A stretch of DNA of 36,280 nt from JBOFEH01 sp051650265 (GTDB lineage Bacteria > Bacillota > Clostridia > Lachnospirales > Cellulosilyticaceae): assembly GCA_051650265.1 (NCBI GenBank), contig JBOFIR010000183.1, positions 1 through 36,280 of the forward strand, given 5' to 3'. The notes below the pieces were generated by a model. The model made no database searches, was not told the origin of the DNA, and saw only the letters and a list, made by a program, of their open reading frames with translations. The position numbers and the translations under genes are program-made. Of this stretch, positions 1 to 5,799 are shown piece by piece. Positions within the stretch are counted from its first letter, which is position 1. Each line of letters starts with the position of its first letter.

Positions 1-64
1 CCGAAAGATAGGATATTTTCCTTAGGGAACATCTATAAAGATCAACGAGAGAAGAGGAATGAGC

Positions 65-484
65 TTGCGTATATTAGGATTAGACTATGGAACAAAAACA
101 ACAGGTGTAGCAGTAAGCGATCCACTTGGTTTCACGGCACAAGGCTTAGAGATTATTAGAAGAACAGATGAATTTAATATTAAGCCAACAATAAATAGAA
201 TTGCTGAATTATGTGCACAATATCAGGTAGAGAAGATTGTTTTGGGACTTCCTAAGAACATGAACAATACAATTGGTGAACGTGGTGAAGCAACAATGGT
301 ATTTAAGACAAAACTTGAAAATAAACTTAAATTGCCGGTAGAGCTTTGGGATGAAAGGCTTTCTACAGTATCAGCAGAAAATATGCTGATTGCAGCAGAT
401 GTGAGTCGTGGCAAGCGTAAACAAGTGATCGATAAAGTAGCAGCAACAATTATCTTACAAAACTATTTAGATACAAAGGCCTAA
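65..484 (+). CDS. ruvX: RuvX/YqgF family pre-16S rRNA nuclease / putative Holliday junction resolvase
   Basis: RNase H-fold nuclease of the YqgF/RuvX family, which acts in maturation of the 16S rRNA 5' end and was earlier proposed as a Holliday junction resolvase. The family signature GLDYGTKTTGVAVSD opens the protein (Asp7 is the first acidic catalytic position), followed by VLGLPKNMN near residue 60, the WDERLST motif near residue 95, and a C-terminal DKVAATIILQNYL helix. Length (139 aa) is normal. I chose the TTG at 65, which gives the family-typical MRILGLDYG start and sits 7 nt after GAGAAGAGG; an ATG at 59 is possible but has almost no spacer. It heads the ruvX-DUF1292-fur-rnj cluster and ends 12 nt before the DUF1292 gene, so the two are probably co-transcribed. 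The 58 bases before it hold no gene I can identify; they may include the very end of an upstream gene. Confidence 0.93.
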   Translation: MRILGLDYGTKTTGVAVSDPLGFTAQGLEIIRRTDEFNIKPTINRIAELCAQYQVEKIVLGLPKNMNNTIGERGEATMVFKTKLENKLKLPVELWDERLSTVSAENMLIAADVSRGKRKQVIDKVAATIILQNYLDTKA

Positions 485-496
485 GGGGGTACAAAA

Positions 497-742
497 ATGG
501 ACAAGATTAAATTTTTTGATGAAGAGTTACAACAAGAAGTAGATTTAGAGATTATGGACCAGATTTTAGTAGATGAGGTGCAATACTTACTCGTAGCCGA
601 TGAGGATGATGTGGCAACAATTCTGAAACTTGTACAAGGTGATGATGAAGAATTAACTTATGAAGTCGTAGAAGATGATGCAGAGTTTCAAAAGGTAGCA
701 TTATTACTTATGGAAAGTGATGAGTACGACCTAGAAGTTTAA
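497..742 (+). CDS. DUF1292 domain-containing small acidic protein
   Basis: An 81-residue, strongly acidic protein with the DUF1292 pattern: an N-terminal strand region (KIKFFDEE), a central QYLLVADEDD segment and a C-terminal EFQKVALLLMESDEYDLEV tail. The biochemical role of DUF1292 is not known. It is consistently found next to ruvX and Fur-type genes in clostridia, as here. Start ATG at 497 follows a strong AAGGGGG ribosome binding site at a good distance. It lies 12 nt after ruvX and is followed by a strong promoter for the next gene, so it is probably the last gene of the ruvX transcript. A second, Cys-rich DUF1292 protein lies at 14027-14374. Confidence 0.88.
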   Translation: MDKIKFFDEELQQEVDLEIMDQILVDEVQYLLVADEDDVATILKLVQGDDEELTYEVVEDDAEFQKVALLLMESDEYDLEV

Positions 743-759
743 GTGATAGTAAGTATCAA

Positions 760-788
760 TTGACATTTAGAAGTCCACATTATATAAT
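760..788 (+). promoter_or_regulatory. sigma-A promoter of the Fur-family gene with overlapping 6-1-6 palindrome
   Basis: TTGACA at 760-765, a 17-bp spacer and TATAAT at 783-788 make a perfect consensus housekeeping promoter. A perfect 6-1-6 inverted repeat, TTATAT-A-ATATAA, covers 780-792 and overlaps the -10. PerR/Fur boxes are inverted repeats of this general form (PerR: TTATAAT-N-ATTATAA), so autoregulation by the downstream Fur-family protein is plausible. AT-richness of -10 regions makes the match less decisive. Confidence 0.75.
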
Positions 789-829
789 ATAAGAACTTAG
801 TATAATAATGGATGAGGAGAGAAAAACGA

Positions 830-1258
830 GTGAACGCAGAAGTATTCAAAGAACGATTAAAAGAAAAAGGTTGTAAATTGACCACTCAACGTAGAGGGGT
901 ACTAGATGTACTTATTGAAAATCGAGACCAACATTTATCTACGGAAGAGATTTACTCCTGCGTTAAAGAGAGATATCCAGAGATCGGTTTGGCAACAGTG
1001 TATCGGACAGTTTTATTATTTGAAGAGATGGGTATTGTAGATAGACTCAACTTTGATGATGGTTGTAGTCGTTTTGAACTCAGCTCGGACGAAGACGAGC
1101 ATCATCACCATCATCTGATATGTGAAAGATGTGGGAAGGTTTTTGAAGTGGAAAATGACTTACTAACAGAAATCGAGTCTCATATACAGGCTAAGTATGA
1201 TTTTAAAGTTACGAATCATAATGTAACCTTTTATGGGCTTTGTAAAGAATGCAAGTAA
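830..1258 (+). CDS. Fur/PerR family metal-dependent transcriptional regulator
   Basis: Fur-superfamily repressor: an N-terminal winged helix (LTTQRRGVLDVL, then the recognition helix region IGLATVYRTVLLFEEMGIV) and a C-terminal dimerisation/metal domain. Metal ligands are evident: a run of five histidines at about residues 91-95 in the DEHHHHHLIC segment, and two CxxC pairs (about 98/101 and 138/141) that form the structural zinc site. Length 142 aa is typical. I prefer the GTG at 830, preceded by GAGGAGAG at 814-821; an ATG at 812 lies in frame but has no ribosome binding site. A strong promoter with a 6-1-6 palindrome lies just upstream. No terminator separates it from rnj, so the two may share a transcript. 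PerR and Fur cannot be told apart safely by eye. Confidence 0.92.
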   Translation: MNAEVFKERLKEKGCKLTTQRRGVLDVLIENRDQHLSTEEIYSCVKERYPEIGLATVYRTVLLFEEMGIVDRLNFDDGCSRFELSSDEDEHHHHHLICERCGKVFEVENDLLTEIESHIQAKYDFKVTNHNVTFYGLCKECK

Positions 1259-1309
1259 AAGGCAGATGATCGGAACTCTTAATATAAATAAATATATGGA
1301 GGTGTAATT

Positions 1310-2980
1310 TTGGTACCCAAAAAAAGCAAGAATAAGTTACGCATTATTCCTTTGGGTGGATTAGGTGAAATCGGAAAAAACATGACCGCTTTTGAATATG
1401 AAGATGACATCATTGTGGTTGACTGTGGCCTAGCTTTCCCAGAAGATGAAATGCTAGGGATTGATTTAGTCATTCCTGATATAACTTATTTAACAAAGAA
1501 TGCGGAAAAAGTAAGAGGAATTGTACTTACACATGGACATGAGGACCATATCGGTGCTTTACCATATGTATTACAAGAACTCAATGTACCAATCTATGGT
1601 ACAAAACTCACAATCGGACTTATTGAGAATAAGTTAAGAGAGCATAACTTACTCAAGACAACAAAACGTAATAATATCACACAAGGTGATACAATCAAAC
1701 TTGGAAACAGCTTCAAAATTGAGTTTATTCGCTCAAACCATAGTATAGCGGATGCGGTAATCTTATCTATTTGGACTCCAGTTGGAACGGTAATTCACAC
1801 AGGAGATTTCAAGGTGGATTATACACCAATTCGTGGCGAGCGCATCGATTTACATCGCCTTGCAGAACTTGGTAAAAAAGGTGTACTGGCATTATTAGCT
1901 GATAGTACAAATGTAGAACGTGCAGGCTATACACAATCAGAGCGTATGGTTGGACAAAAGTTTGAAGATATCTTTAATAAAGCACAAGATAAAAGAATCA
2001 TGGTGGCGACATTTGCATCAAATGTTGACCGTGTACAACAAATTATCAATGCAGCATATAAATACAAGCGCAAAGTAGCTGTTATTGGACGTAGTATGGT
2101 AAATGTTGTGAAAACAGCAAGTGAACTCGGATACCTTGATATTCCAGAGAATACAATGGTAGAAATTAACGAGATCAAGAAATATAATGATGATCAAATT
2201 GTTATAATCATGACAGGAAGTCAAGGAGAGCCAATGGCTGCTTTATCACGTATGGCAACTTCAGAGCATAGACAATTAGAAGTTAAGCCGGGTGATGTGG
2301 TGATTCTTAGTTCAACACCAATTCCAGGAAATGAGAAGACAGTTTCAAAAGTTGTCAATGAACTTTCTAAAAAAGGTGCAGTCGTTATCAAAGAAGATAC
2401 ACACGTATCTGGGCATGCAGCAGAAGAAGAACTTAAACTCATTCATGCACTTGTAAGACCAAAATACTTTATTCCTGTTCATGGGGAATATAGACACTTG
2501 CAAAAACATGCAGAGCTTGCAGTAAGTCTAGGGATGCCAAGAAACAATATCCCACTTATTTCTATTGGAGATGTGGTTGAACTCAGTAGAGAGAGTTGTA
2601 GTGTTGTAGGAACTGTACCATCAGGGCAAGTTCTTGTAGATGGACTTGGTGTAGGAGACGTTGGAAATATCGTTCTTCGTGATCGTAAGCATCTTTCACA
2701 AGATGGTTTATTGATTGTTGTGATGACACTTGAAAAAGAAACAGGTGCTGTAGTTTCAGGTCCTGATATTATCTCAAGGGGATTCGTTTATGTAAGAGAG
2801 GCAGAGAACCTTATGGATGCAGCGAAATTCGTAGTGCGTAAAGCGTTAGAACGCTGTGAAACAAAGCATATCGTAGAATGGTCTCAAATCAAAACAATTG
2901 TTAAAGACGATCTCAAAGAATTTGTATGGCAAAAAACAAAGCGTAGTCCAATGATTTTACCAATCATCATGGAAGTTTAA
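1310..2980 (+). CDS. rnj: Ribonuclease J (metallo-beta-lactamase / beta-CASP)
   Basis: RNase J, the endo- and 5'-3' exoribonuclease of Gram-positive mRNA decay and rRNA maturation. The metallo-beta-lactamase zinc motif HGHEDH is at residues 75-80, followed by further ligands in HTGDFKVD (about 165) and PVHGEYRHL (about 390). The beta-CASP region (TGSQGEPMAALSRMA, then SSTPIPGNE) and the C-terminal domain (EKETGAVVSGPDIISRGF) are complete. Length 556 aa is normal. The start is TTG at 1310, set by a strong GGAGGTG ribosome binding site 5 nt upstream. It follows the Fur-family gene by 51 nt and ends at a shared bidirectional terminator facing the sigK C-terminal half. Confidence 0.97.
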   Translation: MVPKKSKNKLRIIPLGGLGEIGKNMTAFEYEDDIIVVDCGLAFPEDEMLGIDLVIPDITYLTKNAEKVRGIVLTHGHEDHIGALPYVLQELNVPIYGTKLTIGLIENKLREHNLLKTTKRNNITQGDTIKLGNSFKIEFIRSNHSIADAVILSIWTPVGTVIHTGDFKVDYTPIRGERIDLHRLAELGKKGVLALLADSTNVERAGYTQSERMVGQKFEDIFNKAQDKRIMVATFASNVDRVQQIINAAYKYKRKVAVIGRSMVNVVKTASELGYLDIPENTMVEINEIKKYNDDQIVIIMTGSQGEPMAALSRMATSEHRQLEVKPGDVVILSSTPIPGNEKTVSKVVNELSKKGAVVIKEDTHVSGHAAEEELKLIHALVRPKYFIPVHGEYRHLQKHAELAVSLGMPRNNIPLISIGDVVELSRESCSVVGTVPSGQVLVDGLGVGDVGNIVLRDRKHLSQDGLLIVVMTLEKETGAVVSGPDIISRGFVYVREAENLMDAAKFVVRKALERCETKHIVEWSQIKTIVKDDLKEFVWQKTKRSPMILPIIMEV

Positions 2981-2983
2981 ATA

Positions 2984-3026
2984 AAATAAAGGAAGTGCAC
3001 CTCAAAAGGGTGCACTTCCTTTATTT
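2984..3026. terminator. Bidirectional rho-independent terminator between rnj and sigK
   Basis: A perfect 18-bp stem (2984-3001 paired with 3009-3026) around a 7-nt loop, with A-rich and T-rich flanks on both sides. It terminates rnj on the + strand and sigK on the - strand; the sigK stop codon (3021-3023) lies inside the stem. Confidence 0.93.
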
Positions 3027-3407
3027 TTTGCTCAGTTCATTATAGAGTTTGGTTAAAGCTTTCTTTTCAATGCGAGAGACAAAGGAGCGAGAGATTCCCA
3101 TGAGTTCTGCAATCTCGCGTTGTGTTTTTTCTTCAGTATTATTGAGACCATAGCGCATTTGGAGAATTTCTTTTTCACGGGGTTTGAGGATACACTTGAT
3201 TTTATGATAGAGTTTTTTCACTTCAATCCCAAAATCAACTTGATCAAAGATGGAATCATTATCTGTGCATAGGACATCAAGAAGACTGATTTCATTGCCC
3301 TCTTTGTCTACTCCGATCGGAGAATGGAGTGAGGTTTCGTTCTTTTGCTTTTTATTAGAACGGATGCTCATAAGGATTTCATTTGCTATACTTTGAGATG
3401 ACAACAT
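3021..3407 (-). CDS. sigK: SigK C-terminal half (sigma factor regions 3-4), separated by the intervening element
   Basis: C-terminal part of the late mother-cell sporulation sigma factor. From the Asn codon at 3383-3381 onward the protein reads NEILMSIRSNKK and then GVDKEGNEISLLDVL, which is characteristic of SigK. It ends in a region-4 helix-turn-helix (TQREIAELMGISRSFVSRIEKKAL). About 119 codons after the junction belong to SigK. The nine residues before them (from ATG 3407) come from the intervening element and the fragment is unlikely to be made on its own: I see no good ribosome binding site, and it lacks region 2. Joined to 5673-5371 at the shared AAATG, it gives an uninterrupted 220-aa SigK. 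The gene ends in the terminator shared with rnj. Confidence 0.93.
   Translation of the reverse strand: MLSSQSIANEILMSIRSNKKQKNETSLHSPIGVDKEGNEISLLDVLCTDNDSIFDQVDFGIEVKKLYHKIKCILKPREKEILQMRYGLNNTEEKTQREIAELMGISRSFVSRIEKKALTKLYNELSKK
3380..3391 (-). repeat. Attachment core of the sigK intervening element, sigK C-half side
   Basis: On the - strand this reads GTATAGCAAATG and matches the repeat at 5370-5381 (GTATAGAAAATG) in 11 of 12 positions. The exact AAATG (3380-3384) is the likely exchange region: crossing over here restores codons for Ile-Glu-Asn-Glu-Ile at the sigK joint, as in intact SigK proteins. The five bases overlap the AATGA core reported for the Bacillus subtilis skin element. Confidence 0.8.
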
Positions 3408-3452
3408 TGGCGTCCGCTGCTGAGGCGAAAGAGGTGGAATCTAAGAATAGGG

Positions 3453-3482
3453 GTATAATACAACCTTTGTAGCACATACATT
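3453..3482 (+). promoter_or_regulatory. Candidate sigma-E-type (mother-cell) promoter of the small ORF
   Basis: CATACATT at 3475-3482 matches the sporulation sigma-E -10 consensus CATACANT. GTATAAT at 3453-3459, 15 bp upstream, fits the -35 consensus KMATATT at 5 of 7 positions. Transcription would start near 3489, leaving a short leader before the AAGGTG ribosome binding site at 3504-3509. The sigK promoter (5708-5737) has the same layout. The TATAAT inside the -35 could alternatively act as a sigma-A -10, but no TTGACA-like hexamer lies 17 bp upstream. Confidence 0.55.
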
Positions 3483-3515
3483 AGCAATGGATACTAAGTC
3501 CATAAGGTGATATTT

Positions 3516-3695
3516 ATGAATATAGAAGTCGTATTTCCACAAGGTGACAAAGTGCAGACGCTACAGCGGGAAATAGAAAAGTATTATGCCAGTTTGATTT
3601 ATGAGGTAATAGATATACTTGAACTTGACAGCACCTATAAACAAGCTTTGTTGGAAAAAGTTAAAGAGGAGTTATTGGGATCACAAAAGGATTAG
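3516..3695 (+). CDS. 59-aa unknown protein inside the sigK element; candidate recombination directionality factor
   Basis: I do not recognise the family. It has a short N-terminal strand-like segment (MNIEVVFPQGDK) followed by amphipathic, helix-rich sequence (QTLQREIEKYYASLIYEVI, then YKQALLEKVKEELLG), with no signal peptide or membrane segment. The ATG at 3516 is chosen because AAGGTG lies 6 nt upstream; a GTG at 3507 lies within that site. The gene has its own sigma-E-like promoter, converges on the recombinase gene, overlaps its stop codon by 2 nt and shares its terminator. In C. difficile skin excision needs a small protein acting as directionality factor (CD1234). Position, size and likely mother-cell expression make this a candidate for the same role, but this is inference without sequence proof. 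Confidence 0.7.
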   Translation: MNIEVVFPQGDKVQTLQREIEKYYASLIYEVIDILELDSTYKQALLEKVKEELLGSQKD

Positions 3696-3716
3696 CAGAG
3701 GTCTGCTAATCCTTTT
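3685..3716. terminator. Bidirectional terminator between the small ORF and the recombinase
   Basis: A perfect 14-bp inverted repeat (3685-3698 with 3703-3716) around AGGT, flanked by T-rich DNA downstream on the + strand. Both convergent genes of the element have their stop codons inside the left arm. Confidence 0.88.
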
Positions 3717-5323
3717 ATTTGTTCTGTCTCTGTAAGATAGAGTTTGAGGTTGCTACCATCCCAATAAATTACATCGATGAGAGGCTTGATAAGCTGACGC
3801 TGCGTGGTGACAGGAAGTGTAAAGATCATTTGCTGTAGATTAGAGAGGAGTGAAGTGATCCAAATCTCAGAGGGGAGCTCTTGCTTTAGTGAGTGTGTGA
3901 ATGCTTCGTAATCTGCAAGGAGTGTTTTTTTCTTTTCATCTAGAACACCGAGTTCTTCTAAAAGTAACGCCTTGATATTGGTAGGGTTATTTTGTGCCAA
4001 GGCACTCAGAAGATTTTTGATCTGGTTCTCACATTTTTTGATTTGCTGTATGAGCAGGTCGCTAGGGGCAAGGTGTTGTGTCAGAAAGTGGTGTGTATCC
4101 AGAGCATGACCTACTTGCTGGGAAGAGTAGGAAAGAGTGCTTAATGCCTTTAGGATGGCTGAGTCTGCCTCATTCCCTTGTGCATTTGATACTTGGCAGG
4201 ATGTGCTGTGGGACTTTTCTTTAGATTCACACACATAGTAGAAGCGTTTGGTACCATCTTTTCCTATACGCCCTGATTTGGGTCGCATATAGCTCCCGCA
4301 GTGGCTACAACGGAGTAGGCCGGAGACAAGGCCTAGATCACCTTTGCCACGAGCATAGCCATGTTGACTGTTGAGAGAGAGAATATGCTGCGTTTCAATC
4401 CATGCAGCGCTACTGATAATACCTTCATGGCTTCCTACAGCAACGACCCAATCTTGAGCAGATTTGGTGAGGTGGGCACTATGTTTTTTTTGCAGGGTTT
4501 TGTTATAGACCATGAGACCATGAATTCCATCAAAGAGCTCTAGGTTACAGTGAATTGTATAGTTGTTGTCAGCAAGATAGTTTGACATGGTCTCATCTGC
4601 GGTAGCATAGACGGGATTAGCAAGGATACCCCGCAGACTTACACGAGAAAAAGGCTTATGATTCTTAGTGGTGATTCCAAGATTCATCATGCGACTTTCG
4701 AGTTGGGTCAAAGAGCGTGTCTCTAGAAAATACTGAAAGATCAGTTGAACAATAGTTACTTCTTCAGGGATGCTTTCAAGTTGATAGAAACACCGTTCTT
4801 TACCTTGTGGATCAATATAGCGACATTCAACTGAGCGAAAGCCTGTAGGTGTGATCCCACCTAGCCAACGTCCTGTCTTGGCAAGAAGGAGCATGTTATC
4901 ACGAATTCGTTCGGCAGTCGTTTCACGCTCAAGCTGAGCAAAAGCAGAGATGATGTAGAGCATCGTACGGCCCATAGGGGTGCTTGTGTCAAAGAGTTCT
5001 GAGATGGAGATGAAGTGGATGCTGTGTTGTTCTAAGAGTTGAATGAGTCTTGAAAAGTCCGCAACGTTACGGCTGATACGGTCAATACGATAACAAATCA
5101 GAGCGTCAAACCGATGAGCCTTAGCATCTGCCATCAGCCTAGTGAAAGCAGGGCGTTCAGTATGACTTCCGCTAAAGCCCTCATCTTCATAGATGAGAAA
5201 AGTCACTTCTGGAGTAGATTCTTTTTGTTTAATGTAATTTTGACAGAGCTGAATCTGGTTTTGTGTAGAATCACCTTTTCCAGTAAAACGACTCTTCCTA
5301 GAGTAGATCGCATACCTTAACAT
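3692..5323 (-). CDS. spoIVCA: Large serine recombinase, SpoIVCA-type sigK element recombinase
   Basis: Site-specific serine recombinase (543 aa). The catalytic domain opens with YSRKS (nucleophile Ser11), then GFSGSHTERPAF (about 49-60) and the arginine cluster YRIDRISRN (Arg79, 82, 85), with the E helix IISAFAQLERETTAERIR at about 124-141. The recombinase domain spans about 155-300 (GRWLGGITPTGFR at its start). A zinc ribbon has Cys339, 342, 365 and 376, and a predicted coiled coil covers about 424-482, as in large serine integrases. The ATG at 5323 lies in ATGTTAA, where TAA is the stop of the truncated sigK half, and is preceded by GAGGTG 5 nt upstream. I see no separate promoter, so it is probably read through from the sigK promoter in the mother cell. 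Within this element the obvious job is excision to rebuild sigK. Confidence 0.95.
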   Translation of the reverse strand: MLRYAIYSRKSRFTGKGDSTQNQIQLCQNYIKQKESTPEVTFLIYEDEGFSGSHTERPAFTRLMADAKAHRFDALICYRIDRISRNVADFSRLIQLLEQHSIHFISISELFDTSTPMGRTMLYIISAFAQLERETTAERIRDNMLLLAKTGRWLGGITPTGFRSVECRYIDPQGKERCFYQLESIPEEVTIVQLIFQYFLETRSLTQLESRMMNLGITTKNHKPFSRVSLRGILANPVYATADETMSNYLADNNYTIHCNLELFDGIHGLMVYNKTLQKKHSAHLTKSAQDWVVAVGSHEGIISSAAWIETQHILSLNSQHGYARGKGDLGLVSGLLRCSHCGSYMRPKSGRIGKDGTKRFYYVCESKEKSHSTSCQVSNAQGNEADSAILKALSTLSYSSQQVGHALDTHHFLTQHLAPSDLLIQQIKKCENQIKNLLSALAQNNPTNIKALLLEELGVLDEKKKTLLADYEAFTHSLKQELPSEIWITSLLSNLQQMIFTLPVTTQRQLIKPLIDVIYWDGSNLKLYLTETEQIKGLADLC

Positions 5324-5673
5324 ACAATCACCTCAGAATAGGAAAAATGTTTCCATGATAAAAATATAGCATTTTCTATACAACGGGCAGCATAAGTTGC
5401 CAAACGGGTACCTTTATCTGCATCAAAAGAAACAATACCTTTGATCAGGCCGATGGTACCGATTGAAATAAGGTCATCCATATCTTTATTCAAATTTGAA
5501 TATTTCTTTACAATGTGTGCCACCAATCGTAGGTTGTGTTCAATGAGTATATTCTTAGCCTCAGCATCTCCTGCGCGGTAGCGATCAAGGTAGTGTTTTT
5601 CTTCTTCGGGAGAAAGTGGTTGGGGAAAGGAAGAGATGCTACAAAAATAGGAGCAACAACATAGTGGGAGCAT
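5317..5673 (-). CDS. sigK: SigK N-terminal half (pro-region and sigma region 2), truncated by the intervening element
   Basis: N-terminal part of sporulation sigma factor K. After a short N-terminus comes the SigK-typical FPQPLSPEEE, then IEHNLRLVAHIVKKY, DLISIGTIGLIKGI and LATYAARCIEN (region 2). SigK sequence ends at the Asn codon 5373-5371; 17 foreign residues and a TAA follow. Start chosen: ATG at 5673, preceded 6 nt upstream by GGAGGT. An in-frame ATG at 5703 lies at the predicted transcription start and is unlikely. Only 15 residues precede FPQPL, with the Cys-rich start MLPLCCCSYFCSISS, so the pro-sequence is shorter than in Bacillus. The Ser-Tyr at residues 8-9 resembles the B. subtilis processing site. 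Not a pseudogene in my view: the joint with the C-half is clean and both halves are intact. Confidence 0.93.
   Translation of the reverse strand: MLPLCCCSYFCSISSFPQPLSPEEEKHYLDRYRAGDAEAKNILIEHNLRLVAHIVKKYSNLNKDMDDLISIGTIGLIKGIVSFDADKGTRLATYAARCIENAIFLSWKHFSYSEVIVC
5370..5381 (-). repeat. Attachment core of the sigK intervening element, sigK N-half side
   Basis: On the - strand this reads GTATAGAAAATG, 11 of 12 identical to the repeat at 3380-3391. The shared AAATG is 5370-5374. Exchange there joins codons ending ATA-GAA-AAT to GAA-ATC-CTT-ATG, the expected Ile-Glu-Asn-Glu-Ile-Leu-Met. Confidence 0.8.
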
Positions 5674-5707
5674 GGGCACACCTCCGGGGGAAAATGGGTT
5701 CATACTT

Positions 5708-5737
5708 ATTGTATGATGAGGGTGTCAAATAGTGTTA
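5708..5737 (-). promoter_or_regulatory. Candidate sigma-E-type promoter of sigK
   Basis: On the - strand CATACAAT (5715-5708) is an exact match to the sigma-E -10 consensus CATACANT, and TAACACT (5737-5731) fits the -35 consensus KMATATT at 5 of 7 positions with a 15-bp spacer. The predicted start near 5701 leaves a leader of about 28 nt with GGAGGT before ATG 5673. Sigma-E control of sigK is established in Bacillus and clostridia. Confidence 0.68.
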
Positions 5738-5760
5738 GTCCTAGGAAAAAAATATAAAAA

Positions 5761-5792
5761 ATCCCTCAAATGGTTTGAAACATCTGAGGGAT
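5761..5792 (-). terminator. Rho-independent terminator after trhP
   Basis: Inverted repeat 5761-5772 with 5781-5792 (11 of 12 pairs, core ATCCCTCA/TGAGGGAT) and, on the - strand, a long T-rich run after the stem. It ends the trmR-trhP transcript and insulates sigK from it. Confidence 0.9.
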
Positions 5793-5799
5793 AGCTTGT

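Larger units (their letters stand above)
3385..5374. mobile_element. Minimal skin-like sigK intervening element (about 1.99 kb)
   Basis: DNA that splits sigK between the codons for Asn and Glu of the conserved IENEI stretch. It is bounded by 12-bp imperfect direct repeats sharing AAATG and encodes a large serine recombinase and one 59-aa ORF convergent to it. Excision of 1990 bp would restore sigK in frame and form a circle whose junction is a dyad (TATAGC-AAAT-GCTATA). Skin elements with SpoIVCA-type recombinases are known from Bacillus subtilis and Clostridioides difficile, where they are tens of kilobases and about 15 kb respectively. This one has been reduced to, or never had more than, the recombination genes. 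Excision itself is inferred, not shown. Confidence 0.9.

Noticed and set aside
1..58. Possible 3' end of an upstream gene (ireB would be expected by synteny)
   Set aside because: Two frames have early stops and the few codons before them cannot be matched to any protein, so no feature is called.
3021..5673. sigK as a pseudogene disrupted by a mobile element
   Set aside because: Both halves are intact, the insertion has matching cores at both ends in the same codon phase, and precise joining restores the conserved sequence. A decaying gene would not be expected to keep this.
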